DNA of 64,000 nucleotides from Desulfovibrionales bacterium (lineage in GTDB: Bacteria; Desulfobacterota; QYQD01). This document shows positions 36,414 to 44,944 of the stretch, in pieces (positions within the stretch are counted from its first letter, which is position 1; every line of letters begins with the position of its first letter). The DNA lies in assembly GCA_028715605.1 (NCBI GenBank), contig JAQURM010000009.1, positions 1 to 64,000 of the forward strand, in the 5' to 3' direction. Position numbers and translations under genes: made by a program. The notes beneath the pieces were generated by a model. It saw only the letters and a list, made by a program, of their open reading frames with translations. It did no database searches and was not told where the DNA came from.

Positions 36414-38282
36414 ATGAAGAGGTTGTTAAACTGTGTTATTGTATCATTTGCATGTTTATTTACGGTATCATCCACTCCGGTAACTGCACAGGAGGATACC
36501 GGGGCCATAAAAATGGAGGCGGTGGTAGTAACTGCCAGCAGGTTGGAGGAACCGTTGAGATACTCCCCTGATTCGGTCACGGTAGTCACAGGGGAAGAGA
36601 TTCAGAAAAAGGATAAGAAGACGGTTGTTGATGTCCTCAGAGATGTTCCCGGTGTCTTCATCAGACAGAATAGTTCATTCGGCGGGGACTCTTCTATATA
36701 CCTGCGCGGCACCAACAATGCACATACGTTAATTATGATCGACGGCGTAAGGATAGGCGACCCGATGGCCGGCGATGGAAAGATGAGCATCTCTGACCTG
36801 TCTACGGATAATATCGACAAAATCGAAATCATCCGAGGCGCCCAAAGCGTGTTGTATGGATCAGATGCCATCGGAGGCGTCATCAACATCATTACCAAAA
36901 AAGGCAAAGGAAAGCCTGGATTTTACCTTTCAACCGAGGGAGGTTCGTTTGAGTCCTTCAGGGAGAAACTCGGGGTCAGCGGGGCAAATGATAAGGTGGG
37001 CTATTCTGCTTTTATATCCCATCTGGATACTAAAGGTATCTCCAAGGCGGATGAAGACCTGGGAAATACGGAACAGGATTACTACCACGATACCAATATC
37101 TCCGTCCGGCTTGATGCCCCGTTTAGCGAAACGGTGCGGGCAGGTTTTTCTGTTCATCACGCTCAGTCAAAGATGGACTATGATGGCACGGGGGTTGATG
37201 CGAACAAGGTTCGGGATACGGATATCACTACTATCTCTACAAACTTTGAGCAGGATGTCTTTGGCTGGTGGCAGCACATTATAAAACTGGGCACTACGGA
37301 AACAAATAGGGAATATACCGCTAATGGCGTTTTTGATGGGACATATAAGGGAACGACAAAGTTAGCCTCCTGGCAGCATAATTTCTTTATTCAAGATAAG
37401 GATACCATCACAGCCGGTTTCGATTATCAGGAAGAGAACGGCGACGTCCAGAGTACCGGGGGGAATATTACGGAAAAGAAGATTGATACCAACAGCCTCT
37501 TTATCCAGAACAAGTGGACTCCGTTTCAAGGCTTCTCTTTTACCCTTGGTGTGCGTCATGACGATCATCAGACCTTTGGCGGTGAAGACACCTACAAAGG
37601 CGCACTGGCCTATCTCTATGAAGAGACCGGAACCAAGATAAGGACAAGTTATGGAACCGGCTTTCGCGCCCCCTCCCTCTATCAACTCTACTCATCCTAT
37701 GGCGATCCCAACCTGAAGCCGGAGGAGAGCAAGGGCTATGACGTGGGCATAGACCAGGAACTGTTCGGGAGAAAGGTGTTACTGTCTGTGACCTACTTCC
37801 AAACTGAGATTGACCAGTTGATTGACTGGAATTGGACGACCTGGAAGTATTATAACGTCGGTAAGGTCAAGACAAAGGGCTGGGAGACGTCGGCCTCTTT
37901 TAAGCCGCTGGCCTGGTTGAGTCTCGATGCCCATTACACCTACACCGGGGCGAAAGATGAGACCCCCGGAGGTACAAGCCAGGGCAAGTATTTAATATAC
38001 CGGCCGAAGCATACGGCGGGGGCCTCTTTAAATGTCAAGCCGCTGGAAAAGCTGAACGTGAATCTCAATACTCAATATGTGGGTAAACGGTATAGAAATA
38101 CGGGCAACACCGCCGAGATGCGTTCTTATACACTTGTAAATCTGGCGGCATCCTACGAAGTTACTCAGTGGCTTGAGGTCTTCGGAAGGGTGGATAACCT
38201 GACCGATAAAAACTACCAATCCATATACCAATATGGCGAACCCGGTATCGGCATTTATGGCGGAATTAAGGCGACTTTTTAG
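36414..38282 (+). CDS. btuB: TonB-dependent vitamin B12 outer-membrane receptor
   Basis: About 622 residues from the ATG at 36414, with GGAGGAAGGAG upstream (an in-frame TTG at 36408 is less likely). A signal peptide ends near VTAQE. A TonB box-like MEAVVVTASR is followed by a plug domain (VLRDVPGVFIRQNSSFGGDS, VLYGSDAIGGVINIITKKG) and a beta barrel ending in aromatic GIKATF. It imports corrinoids with TonB energy. A cobalamin riboswitch precedes it and the BtuFCD-type transporter follows. Confidence 0.92.
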   Translation: MKRLLNCVIVSFACLFTVSSTPVTAQEDTGAIKMEAVVVTASRLEEPLRYSPDSVTVVTGEEIQKKDKKTVVDVLRDVPGVFIRQNSSFGGDSSIYLRGTNNAHTLIMIDGVRIGDPMAGDGKMSISDLSTDNIDKIEIIRGAQSVLYGSDAIGGVINIITKKGKGKPGFYLSTEGGSFESFREKLGVSGANDKVGYSAFISHLDTKGISKADEDLGNTEQDYYHDTNISVRLDAPFSETVRAGFSVHHAQSKMDYDGTGVDANKVRDTDITTISTNFEQDVFGWWQHIIKLGTTETNREYTANGVFDGTYKGTTKLASWQHNFFIQDKDTITAGFDYQEENGDVQSTGGNITEKKIDTNSLFIQNKWTPFQGFSFTLGVRHDDHQTFGGEDTYKGALAYLYEETGTKIRTSYGTGFRAPSLYQLYSSYGDPNLKPEESKGYDVGIDQELFGRKVLLSVTYFQTEIDQLIDWNWTTWKYYNVGKVKTKGWETSASFKPLAWLSLDAHYTYTGAKDETPGGTSQGKYLIYRPKHTAGASLNVKPLEKLNVNLNTQYVGKRYRNTGNTAEMRSYTLVNLAASYEVTQWLEVFGRVDNLTDKNYQSIYQYGEPGIGIYGGIKATF

Positions 38283-39186
38283 ATTTCGGATTTCGGATTT
38301 CGGATTTGGGATTTGGGGCGCCCCTTGGTGTCTCCTCTGCATGATCTTTTGCGCGGTGATCCTGGCCATCTCTCCGGCAGTTGCCCGGGGAGACGGCCTG
38401 CCGCAGCGCATCGTCTCTCTATCCCCCTCTATTACCGAGGGACTCTTTCAGCTCGGCCTTGCCGATAAAGTTGTGGGCGTTACCACCTTCTGTCTGTATC
38501 CTCCTCGCGCCGCACAGAAACCCAAGATCGGCACCGTCATCAAGCCGAATGTTGAAAGGATCGTCTCCCTTCAGCCGGACATAGTCCTGGCCACAGAGAC
38601 CAACCCGCAACCGGATCTTGATAAACTATCTTCCCTGGGCATACGGATGTTGATCCTCCCGCCAGAGAAGAGCTTTACCGATATCTGCCGCAACTTAAGC
38701 CTACTGGGCAAGGCCCTGGGGGTAGAAAAGACCGCCGAATCTGTAATAAAAAAGGCAAACGAACGTATCATGGCTATAAAATCCCGGCTCAAAGATACCC
38801 GTCCCGTAAAGGTCTTCTGGGAGGTGGGCGCCTCTCCTCTGGTCACCGTGGGGAAAGGCACTTTCGCCGATGAACTCCTCTCCATGGCCGGAGGAATCAA
38901 TATCGCGCATAATGCCCCGGCCCGCTATGTGCGTTACAGCCGGGAAGAGGTCTTAAGACAGGATCCGGAGGCTATTATCCTGGTCACCATGGGCGATGTA
39001 ACGGCCCGGGAAGTCGCCTCCTGGCAAAAATACAAAGGATTAAAGGCCGTAAAAGACAGGCGGATATATGTAATCGAGGCCCATCCGGTATGTTCCCCTA
39101 CTCCTCTTACCTTTGCCCGCGGACTGGAAAAAGTGGCTTCTTTTCTTCATCCTGACTGCGTCAGGCCGAGACCCGAGGTCTTTTAA
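38233..39186 (+). CDS. btuF: corrinoid ABC transporter periplasmic binding protein (BtuF-like)
   Basis: Up to 317 residues. The helical-backbone metal/B12-binding fold is indicated by QRIVSLSPSITEGLFQLGL, VVGVTTFCLYPP and the IVSLQPDIVLAT segment. It delivers corrinoid to BtuC. The start is uncertain: ATGs at 38233, 38257 and 38341 are in frame; the last begins MIFCAVILAISPAVARG, a compact signal peptide, whereas the earlier ones overlap btuB and run through an ATTTCGG tandem repeat. Confidence 0.88.
   Translation: MANPVSAFMAELRRLFRFRISDFGFGIWGAPWCLLCMIFCAVILAISPAVARGDGLPQRIVSLSPSITEGLFQLGLADKVVGVTTFCLYPPRAAQKPKIGTVIKPNVERIVSLQPDIVLATETNPQPDLDKLSSLGIRMLILPPEKSFTDICRNLSLLGKALGVEKTAESVIKKANERIMAIKSRLKDTRPVKVFWEVGASPLVTVGKGTFADELLSMAGGINIAHNAPARYVRYSREEVLRQDPEAIILVTMGDVTAREVASWQKYKGLKAVKDRRIYVIEAHPVCSPTPLTFARGLEKVASFLHPDCVRPRPEVF
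38285..38318. repeat. short tandem repeat ATTTCGG
   Basis: Three to five direct 7-8 base units (ATTTCGG, then ATTTGGG) directly after the btuB stop codon. In another frame they encode the start of the btuF frame, so they may affect the signal-peptide region of that gene. Confidence 0.6.
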
Positions 39187-39189
39187 GAG

Positions 39190-40194
39190 ATGACTTATCG
39201 CCATACGAAGGTCTTTATAGCCCTCTTTCTTCTGTTTATAGGGACATTCTTGCTAGGCCTGGCCTTCGGCGGGAGTAACCTCTCGTTCTCCTCAGTAGTA
39301 ACTGCTATCTTCCAGCCGGAAAAGGATAGTATCGCCTCTACCATTGTCCGGCAACTCCGCGTGCCCAGATTTTTCCTGGGCGTGCTGGTCGGGGCCGGAC
39401 TCTCTGTAGCCGGTTGTGTATTTCAAGGACTTCTGCGTAATCCCCTGGCTGAGCCCTACACCCTGGGCATATCCGGCGGGGCCGCCCTGGGTGCGACCCT
39501 GGCCATTGTCTTTGGACTGCCGGGCGTCTTAGGCCGGATAGCCTTACCCTTAGCCGCCTTCTTGGGCGCCTTTCTTTCTCTCTCACTAACTTATGCGGTG
39601 GCCGCGCGGCGGCGTTTCTCCATCCCCACTCTTATCCTGGGTGGTGTAATCCTGAGCTTTCTTTTTTCCGCCCTCGTCCTCCTGATACTCTCCGTAGCCG
39701 ATACCGATAAAGTCCACGGAACCATAATCTGGCTTATGGGCGATCTGTCCGCCACAGAGACCGGTATGGCCGGAGTTGCCGCCTTTCCCATAGTGGGCGG
39801 TATAGTGATAATGATACTCCTGGCCCAGCAGTTAAACATCCTCACCCTCGGCGAGGAAAAGGCCACCTATCTCGGCCTGAACACCGAGTCTCTGCGCAAG
39901 ATATTCTTTCTGGCCGCTTCTCTAATCACCGGCGCTTGCGTAGCTGTCTCCGGACTGATCGGGTTTGTCGGCCTCATTGTGCCTCATTTCCTGCGCCGCC
40001 TGCTCGGACCAAATCATAAGATACTTATCCCGGCCTCGGCCCTGGGCGGGGCCATTTTTTTGCCCCTTTGTGATACTATCGCCCGGACCATTATAGCCCC
40101 GCTGGAATTGCCGGTAGGGGTAATTACCGGCATTGCCGGTGGGTTGGTATTTATCTCCTTTATTCTGAAAACCGGAAGTTGGGAGATTTTTTGA
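39190..40194 (+). CDS. btuC: corrinoid ABC transporter permease (BtuC/FecCD family)
   Basis: A 334-residue permease with about ten membrane helices. Seen: LRVPRFFLGVLVGAGLSVAG, FQGLLRNPLAEPYTLGISGG and GLIGFVGLIVPHFLRRLLG, the FecCD-family hallmarks. It starts 3 bases after btuF, and its stop overlaps the next gene start (TGATG). Confidence 0.93.
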   Translation: MTYRHTKVFIALFLLFIGTFLLGLAFGGSNLSFSSVVTAIFQPEKDSIASTIVRQLRVPRFFLGVLVGAGLSVAGCVFQGLLRNPLAEPYTLGISGGAALGATLAIVFGLPGVLGRIALPLAAFLGAFLSLSLTYAVAARRRFSIPTLILGGVILSFLFSALVLLILSVADTDKVHGTIIWLMGDLSATETGMAGVAAFPIVGGIVIMILLAQQLNILTLGEEKATYLGLNTESLRKIFFLAASLITGACVAVSGLIGFVGLIVPHFLRRLLGPNHKILIPASALGGAIFLPLCDTIARTIIAPLELPVGVITGIAGGLVFISFILKTGSWEIF

Positions 40195-40991
40195 TGGATG
40201 CCTTTCCCTTGCTTAAAGTCAGCGACCTGGTGGCCGGATACCAGGATCAAAAGATAATCGACGGCATATCCTTCAGCATACCCAACGGCTGTTTCCTGGG
40301 CATCATCGGCCCTAACGGCTCGGGGAAGACTACGCTCTTCCGGGTCATAACCGGATTTCTTAAACCATGGGAGGGTGAAGTCCTGTACCAAGGCAAAAAC
40401 ACGTCCAGGATAACTGCCGCGGATCTCGCCAAAGAGATAGCCGTCATGCCGCAGGGCATGGAAAGTACTTTCTCTTTCAGTGTGGAAGAGCTGGTCGCTA
40501 TGGGTAGATTTCCTCATCTCGGACGCCTCCGGAAATCAGGCAAAAGAGATCGGGATGTGATCCGTCAGGTTCTGGAGCTGACGGATACGGAAGATTTCAA
40601 AGACAAGAAACTTTTTGAGCTTTCCGGCGGCGAAAGACAGCGCGTATTTCTCGCTCAGTCCCTGGCCCAGGAACCCAAACTTCTTCTTTTAGACGAGCCG
40701 ACCGCTCACTTAGACATTGGTCATCAAATAAGAATTCTGGATGTCATAAAGAGGCTAAATCGCACGGAAGGTATGACCGTGATCGTCGTCCTCCACGACC
40801 TGAACCTGGCCAGCCTGTATTGCGACCGGCTGATCCTGCTTAAAGACGGCTCCATCTTCGCGGAAGGATCACCCTCCGAGGTTATGACTTACGAGACCAT
40901 CGAGGCAGTATATGAAACCGTGGTTCTCGTTAACGAGAATCCGGTTACCAAAAGGCCCCACGTACTTCTGGTATCAGAGGAGCAACCATGA
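40194..40991 (+). CDS. btuD: corrinoid ABC transporter ATP-binding protein (BtuD/FecE family)
   Basis: About 265 residues from the ATG at 40194, which overlaps the permease stop codon. It has Walker A GPNGSGKTT, a Q-loop in MPQGMES, signature LSGGERQRVFLAQ, Walker B LLLLDEPTAHLD and the switch His in VVLHDLNLAS. It energises BtuC. It overlaps the following ATP-pyrophosphatase gene by 4 bases. Confidence 0.93.
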   Translation: MDAFPLLKVSDLVAGYQDQKIIDGISFSIPNGCFLGIIGPNGSGKTTLFRVITGFLKPWEGEVLYQGKNTSRITAADLAKEIAVMPQGMESTFSFSVEELVAMGRFPHLGRLRKSGKRDRDVIRQVLELTDTEDFKDKKLFELSGGERQRVFLAQSLAQEPKLLLLDEPTAHLDIGHQIRILDVIKRLNRTEGMTVIVVLHDLNLASLYCDRLILLKDGSIFAEGSPSEVMTYETIEAVYETVVLVNENPVTKRPHVLLVSEEQP

Positions 40992-41686
40992 ACGTCTATC
41001 ATATTACATCGGGACAACCCCATAAGAAGGCCGCCGCCCTCTGGAGCGGAGGGAAAGACAGTTGTCTGGCCTGGCGGCTGGCCACGGAACAGGGTTATGA
41101 GGTGGCCACACTCGTCAATTTTTATAGCGGAGAACGATCCCGCTCGCACGGCCTGCCCACTGCACTGATCTGTGACCAAGCCAAGGCCGCCGGGATGTCC
41201 ATAATTCAGAAAGAAGTTAAAGGAAACTCTTACGAGGAAGCCTTTCGGAACACGCTGGCCGAATTAAAAGAACAGGGCATCGAAAACCTTATATGCGGTG
41301 ACATCAACCTTATGGAGCACAGGACGTGGCTGGAACGCGTAGCGGGAGAATCGGGGATTTCTCCGGTCTTTCCCCTCTGGGACAGGGATACCGGGGAACT
41401 TATGGCCGAGTTTGTAAGACGGAGATTTGAGGCCATCATCGTCGCCGCCCGCAGCGATATCCTGGGCAGGGAATGGCTGGGCTGTCCGATCGACGGCGAT
41501 TTCAGGCAAAAACTTGAAGGCCTGCCGTATAAAATCGACCCCTGCGGAGAGTTGGGCGAGTTTCATACCCTCGTCATCTCCGGGCCGGGGTGGCCGGGTC
41601 GGCTGAATATACTGGAAACAGCGCCAATCGAGGAGGATAGACACTATTTCTTAAATATCACGAGATGGGAAGTTGTAGGGCGGTAG
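40988..41686 (+). CDS. Dph6/MJ0570-type ATP pyrophosphatase in the B12 operon
   Basis: A 232-residue protein of the adenine nucleotide alpha-hydrolase-like family with the PP-loop AALWSGGKDSCLAW near residue 17, then GDINLMEHRTWLERV, VFPLWDRDTGELM and an FHTLVISGP end. Relatives include diphthine-ammonia ligase (Dph6), which makes an amide from a carboxylate; bacteria lack diphthamide. It overlaps btuD by 4 bases (ATGA), so it belongs to the riboswitch-controlled corrinoid uptake operon. Amidation or another adenylation in corrinoid salvage is an inference from place only. Confidence 0.75.
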   Translation: MNVYHITSGQPHKKAAALWSGGKDSCLAWRLATEQGYEVATLVNFYSGERSRSHGLPTALICDQAKAAGMSIIQKEVKGNSYEEAFRNTLAELKEQGIENLICGDINLMEHRTWLERVAGESGISPVFPLWDRDTGELMAEFVRRRFEAIIVAARSDILGREWLGCPIDGDFRQKLEGLPYKIDPCGELGEFHTLVISGPGWPGRLNILETAPIEEDRHYFLNITRWEVVGR

Positions 41687-41859
41687 GCTCATCCTTCTTA
41701 TTATCTCCCCTTTTAGTAAAGGTATGTCTCTTATGATCCCCACGCCTACTTTTTACCAGGAGTCCCCATTGTCCTTGCCTTTGTTAACTATCAGATTTTG
41801 ACATGAACAGGATTTTATGATATTTTTTAACCAATTCCAACTCTCAATAAGGTGATCAT

Positions 41860-42060
41860 ATGAAACTGCATGTGATAATTGAAAAGGATGAAGCTGGTTA
41901 CTATGTAGCCGAAGTTCCTGCACTTCCAGGATGTCTTTCCCAGGGGAAGACTTATGAAGAAGCCATTGCCAATATTAAGGAAGCCATTGAAGGGTGGCTT
42001 GAGGTGATGGAATCCAAACAGTCGTTTGATTCTACCAGACTTGTGGAAGTCGCCGTTTAA
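41860..42060 (+). CDS. hicB: HicB-family antitoxin
   Basis: A 66-residue HicB domain: MKLHVIIEKDEAGYYVAEVP, LPGCLSQGKTYEEAIANIKE and IEGWLEVME. This is the short form, without an obvious C-terminal DNA-binding part. It lies directly ahead of hicA with a one-base stop/start overlap (TAATG), so the order is antitoxin first. HicB binds and neutralises HicA. Confidence 0.9.
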   Translation: MKLHVIIEKDEAGYYVAEVPALPGCLSQGKTYEEAIANIKEAIEGWLEVMESKQSFDSTRLVEVAV

Positions 42061-42281
42061 TGGGTACAGATTTAAAACTCTGTTCAGGGGCCGAAGCAGT
42101 CCGAAAGTTTCAAAGAGCAGGTTGGTCTGCCGTCCGTCAAAAAGGCTCGCATGTAATGATGACAAAGCCCGGCTATCAGTGGACATTATCCATACCTCAA
42201 CACAGTGAGCTTGGCCCTGGCTTGCTTCGTAAATTGATCCGCCAGGCAGGTCTTACAATAGAAGAATTCAATGAAATATAA
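42060..42281 (+). CDS. hicA: HicA-family mRNA interferase toxin
   Basis: A 73-residue double-stranded-RNA-binding-like fold protein. AVRKFQRAGWSAVRQKGSHV holds the catalytic His of the G-S-H motif, followed by IPQHSELGPGLLRKLIRQAG, the family's C-terminal signature. HicA cleaves mRNA independently of, or with help from, ribosomes. It forms an operon with hicB at the edge of the Rhs accessory region. Confidence 0.9.
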   Translation: MGTDLKLCSGAEAVRKFQRAGWSAVRQKGSHVMMTKPGYQWTLSIPQHSELGPGLLRKLIRQAGLTIEEFNEI

Positions 42282-42354
42282 CGATCCATGCCTTATTTTA
42301 AGAAAATTTACCCACACTCTTTCACGATGAGTCTTTACTTAGTTATAGACGTTC

Positions 42355-42493
42355 CCATTTTTCCCCGCTCCTCTCATTGCCCCGAGCGGTAACATGATAA
42401 AACGCCCCCTCATATTCAATCCGTAACGGTCGAGCCATTATCCCTGCTAGTCTTGCCTGTCTTGCTTATTGTCCAATGTCAAGGGCTGACCCC
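42355..42493 (-). repeat. RAYT 5' stub repeat, copy i
   Basis: On the minus strand: GGGGTCAGCCCTTGACATTG, a leader, then ATG at 42438 and codons reading MARPLRIEYEGAFYHVTARG and NERSGEKW. That is the N-terminus of a REP-associated tyrosine transposase, cut after about 27 codons. Copies are at 44271-44408 and 49300-49437, and a leader-only copy is at 46138-46175. Here the stub is followed by a few codons and a stop rather than an Rhs tip. Confidence 0.8.
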
Positions 42494-42544
42494 TGACCCC
42501 TCTTTTGCCTCTTGCCTCTTGATTTTCTTTGGCTTTGCGCATCG

Positions 42545-42844
42545 CTACCGCGCCCCTGGATCTCTTGCGAACCAGAAAATCGCAACTATGAACGCAATAA
42601 GTAGCAACAGCACTCCCATTTCTATGCGCTTCGACCAAATTAGAAACCACGGGTTATGGCCTTGTCGCTCCGCGATCCGTTTTGCCTTACGGTAATCAAT
42701 AAACGGTGTGAGATTGAACGTGACATTCTCTGGTCGCTCTCCGTGTAACCTGAGATACCGACGAATCCAGATGGCCCAAATGAGATTTCCTGCCAAACCA
42801 AGCGCTATGGCGCCGCCTAAACAGATGTACGCGAAGACTTTCAT
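42545..42844 (-). CDS. small membrane protein, candidate immunity protein (type E)
   Basis: About 99 residues from the ATG at 42844 (MKVFAYICLGGAIALGLAGN), with one membrane helix at each end (the second is MGVLLLLIAFIVAIFWFA) and a basic cytoplasmic-type middle. No family recognised. It lies directly downstream of the remnant tip tail at 42849-42971 and upstream of a RAYT stub, the same order as the other tip-linked small proteins in this array. Immunity function is inferred from that order. Confidence 0.5.
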   Translation of the reverse strand: MKVFAYICLGGAIALGLAGNLIWAIWIRRYLRLHGERPENVTFNLTPFIDYRKAKRIAERQGHNPWFLIWSKRIEMGVLLLLIAFIVAIFWFARDPGAR

Positions 42845-42848
42845 AACG

Positions 42849-42971
42849 CTACCAACCATCGCATCGGATAGTTAAAGAATACTTCAGTTCCCGATCCTCC
42901 CAAAAACCGGATGTGACAGCATCCCGTCGCTCCGCTCCACAATTCCAGAAGGACTGTACCACTACTGTCCA
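42849..42971 (-). pseudogene. orphan tip tail, type E (tentative)
   Basis: Between a REP palindrome and the type E membrane-protein gene, one frame reads WTVVVQSFWNCGAERRDAVT and then GFWEDRELKYSL to a TAG. It has no start of its own. By position it matches the two better supported tails at 44694 and 45920. The frame is uncertain because another also stays open. Confidence 0.3.
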
Positions 42972-42973
42972 GT

Positions 42974-43111
42974 CCCGTAGGGTGGGCACAGCCCACCGTC
43001 TTTGTCGTCCTTCATTCTCCACCGACATCGATCGGAATCTCCACCAGTGTCGCACCCCAATCCAGCGAGTAGTGGTTTTGGTGGGCAAGATAAAGCTGTG
43101 CCCACCCTACG
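42974..43111 (-). repeat. REP-RAYT 3' stub-REP composite, copy 1
   Basis: Two REP palindromes (CCCGTAGGGTGGGCACAGCC side and TGTGCCCACCCTACG side) flank a 17-codon piece reading LDWGATLVEIPIDVGGE then TGA at 43012-43014. These are the last codons of the intact RAYT gene at 44945-45487. A copy of the same size is at 45998-46134. It resembles an internally deleted, non-autonomous derivative. Confidence 0.8.
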
Positions 43112-43130
43112 TTACCTTGCCTTGTCTTCG

Positions 43131-43490
43131 TTACTTTTCGTCCAAATCTTTCAGGTCCGGGTGCCTATCATAAAATCCTTCTAAACGTTCAAGTTCAATA
43201 TTGCATTTTGGACAATGTCGATCGGGAACAGTGTTTGATGCATATGTGTCTTTGCATCGACGACATATCAGATACTCTTCCTCTTTGAAAGCAAGCTCCG
43301 TTTTCTTCCGGATGCCCAGCCATACGCTGAGGCCTGCAATAATAAACGCGAGAATGCCCACTGGAATAGGAGCATCGCCAAGCATTATAGGCTCACCGTA
43401 ATGAGTCCATGCTCCGTGAACTATAATATCACATCCAATGATTACCGCGAATATCGCGCCAAAAAGAAAAATTATTCTCGCCACCATCAA
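43131..43490 (-). CDS. membrane protein with zinc ribbon, candidate immunity protein (type A)
   Basis: A 119-residue protein with two N-terminal membrane helices (IIFLFGAIFAVIIGCDIIV and PIPVGILAFIIAGLSVWLGI) and a C-terminal zinc ribbon (YLICRRCKDTY and HCPKCNIELERL). A clear paralogue is at 48150-48524, also right after a type A Rhs tip. It begins 15 bases after the Rhs unit at 43506-44273. Pairing with the same tip type twice supports a cognate immunity role. Confidence 0.6.
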   Translation of the reverse strand: MMVARIIFLFGAIFAVIIGCDIIVHGAWTHYGEPIMLGDAPIPVGILAFIIAGLSVWLGIRKKTELAFKEEEYLICRRCKDTYASNTVPDRHCPKCNIELERLEGFYDRHPDLKDLDEK

Positions 43491-43505
43491 GGGGCCCCTT
43501 TCAGA

Positions 43506-44273
43506 CTACTCGTCAAACCAGATCTTACCGAAATCTAGATCTCTTAACGCCTTCAATGCATCGACACCCAATTGTATCAGGACAGCCTCTGGAGTTGATG
43601 GTGGACCAGGCTGCAAAACATCGGGTATTATCTTATTTATGACTCTCTGCCCGTATTGGGTGCCCGCCGCAGCCATCCCGCTCGCATAAGTTGCCTTTAC
43701 GGCTGGGGCAGCGGTAGCGGCCTGTATCGCCGGCGTAGCGACCGCAGCGCCTGTACCAACAGCGGTGACTATCCCAGCAGTCTTGGCAATCTGCGGCAGA
43801 TTGTTCAGGCCACTCTGATTGACATAGTATTGTGTAAGAGAAGCACACCGGTCGGCAACACTGCACAACCCCAGCGGATCAATCAATACAATCGGATTAT
43901 TCCCCACATAGGCATACAGGTTCACATCCCCGCCCTCAAACCCTATCGGGTCTTCGGAGATGAACCGGCCTACGTTGGGGTCATAGTACCTGGCACGCAT
44001 GTAATAGAAGCCGTTAGGTTCGGTCATGACCCCGTACTGACCCACGAACTTAAAGGGCTGGGATATGGCTTCCTGCTGGTTCAAGACTTTTCCAAACGGA
44101 TCGTAGGCATATTTGTTCACCATGTTCTGGCTCTGATCGGTCATGGCTACGGTGCTGCCTGTGGCGTTGAAGTGGTAGCAATAGACCTGGTCTGAGGGTG
44201 TTACCATGGCCACCAAGCCAAGACCGTGGATGTAGTATCTGGTGATGTTGTTTGCGCCATCTGCCTCGGCCAT
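43506..44273 (-). CDS. displaced Rhs core with type A tip, unit 1
   Basis: A 255-residue protein: about 130 residues of Rhs core ending in DPNVGRFISEDPIGFEGG, NLYAYVGNNPIVLIDPLGLC, then a variable tip (SVADRCASLTQYYVNQSGL, an Ala/Thr-rich hydrophobic part and an acidic end). The ATG at 44273 has AGGAG 9 bases upstream, supplied by the RAYT stub repeat. Full Rhs proteins exceed 1000 residues, so this is an orphan tip unit. Tips of Rhs proteins are usually toxins cut at the DPxG junction. The tip's activity is not recognised. Confidence 0.75.
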   Translation of the reverse strand: MAEADGANNITRYYIHGLGLVAMVTPSDQVYCYHFNATGSTVAMTDQSQNMVNKYAYDPFGKVLNQQEAISQPFKFVGQYGVMTEPNGFYYMRARYYDPNVGRFISEDPIGFEGGDVNLYAYVGNNPIVLIDPLGLCSVADRCASLTQYYVNQSGLNNLPQIAKTAGIVTAVGTGAAVATPAIQAATAAPAVKATYASGMAAAGTQYGQRVINKIIPDVLQPGPPSTPEAVLIQLGVDALKALRDLDFGKIWFDE

Positions 44274-44408
44274 TTTTCCCCGCTCCTCTCGTTGCCCCGA
44301 GCGGTAACATGATAAAACGCCCCCTCATATTCAATCCGTAACGGTCGAGCCATTATCCCTGCTAGTCCTGCCTGTCTTGCTTATTGTCCAATGTCAAGGG
44401 CTGACCCC
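44271..44408 (-). repeat. RAYT 5' stub repeat, copy ii
   Basis: Same as 42355-42493: stub ATG at 44353, coding through GNERSGEK, and then direct fusion to the Rhs reading. The junction GGGGAAAAATGG is shared by all three copies. AGGAG at 44283-44287 (minus sense) serves the Rhs ATG at 44273. Confidence 0.85.
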
Positions 44409-44437
44409 CCTTGACCCCCGCATTGCTTCAGCCCACC

Positions 44438-44689
44438 CTACATGGCTGCTCCGATAATGAGGAGAATTATGCCGACGAAAAGAAAAGCGGCACCAAATTT
44501 AAGCAGCTTGATATCAGCGGGTGTCGGTTTCTTTGTCAGGCTCCGGTAGTAACCGCCATGCCGAGCTGCATGCCTCTGCTGTACTACTGCAAAGCAAATA
44601 CTAGCTACAGTAATACACGTTAGTCCTGACCAAGATATGATCTCATAACACTGCATTATGCTTCTCATATAAAGACACGTTTGGGGCAA
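44438..44689 (-). CDS. small two-helix membrane protein, candidate immunity protein (type C)
   Basis: An 83-residue protein with helices around SGLTCITVASICFAVV and LLKFGAAFLFVGIILLIIGA and a basic loop between. It follows the type C orphan tip tail by 4 bases. No family recognised. Immunity role inferred by analogy with its neighbours. Confidence 0.5.
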   Translation of the reverse strand: MPQTCLYMRSIMQCYEIISWSGLTCITVASICFAVVQQRHAARHGGYYRSLTKKPTPADIKLLKFGAAFLFVGIILLIIGAAM

Positions 44690-44693
44690 TAGT

Positions 44694-44906
44694 TCATTGC
44701 CCGGTAATCCACTTAAGAACGCCTTCTATCCCGCTAGCAAGTCCCTTGGTGAAGCGTTCCATTGTCGTACTGACGTTGACTTGTGGAATACCAAGACCAG
44801 CACCTACACGAATCGATTGTCTACTCCGGTCAATGTTTGAAGAATAACTAAGATATTTGCTTCCTGCACTTACGCTCACAAAGATGTCATCCTTTGGATT
44901 CCGAGT
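44694..44906 (-). pseudogene. orphan Rhs-type tip tail, type C
   Basis: A 70-codon frame from the REP palindrome to a stop at 44694: KDDIFVSVSAGSKYLSYSSN, RVGAGLGIPQVNVS and MERFTKGLASGIEGVLKWIT. It has no start codon with a binding site and no core in front, so it is a truncated tip. The Ser/Gly-rich pattern resembles polymorphic-toxin tails. It keeps its small membrane protein immediately downstream. Confidence 0.45.
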
Positions 44907-44931
44907 CCCGTAGGGTGGGCACAGCCCACCG
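44907..44931. repeat. REP palindrome downstream of the RAYT gene
   Basis: CCCGTAGGGTGGGCACAGCC followed by CACCG: a GGTGGGC/GCCCACC hairpin with an ACA loop, 14 bases after the RAYT stop codon. Confidence 0.8.
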
Positions 44932-44944
44932 TCCTTGTCGTCCT

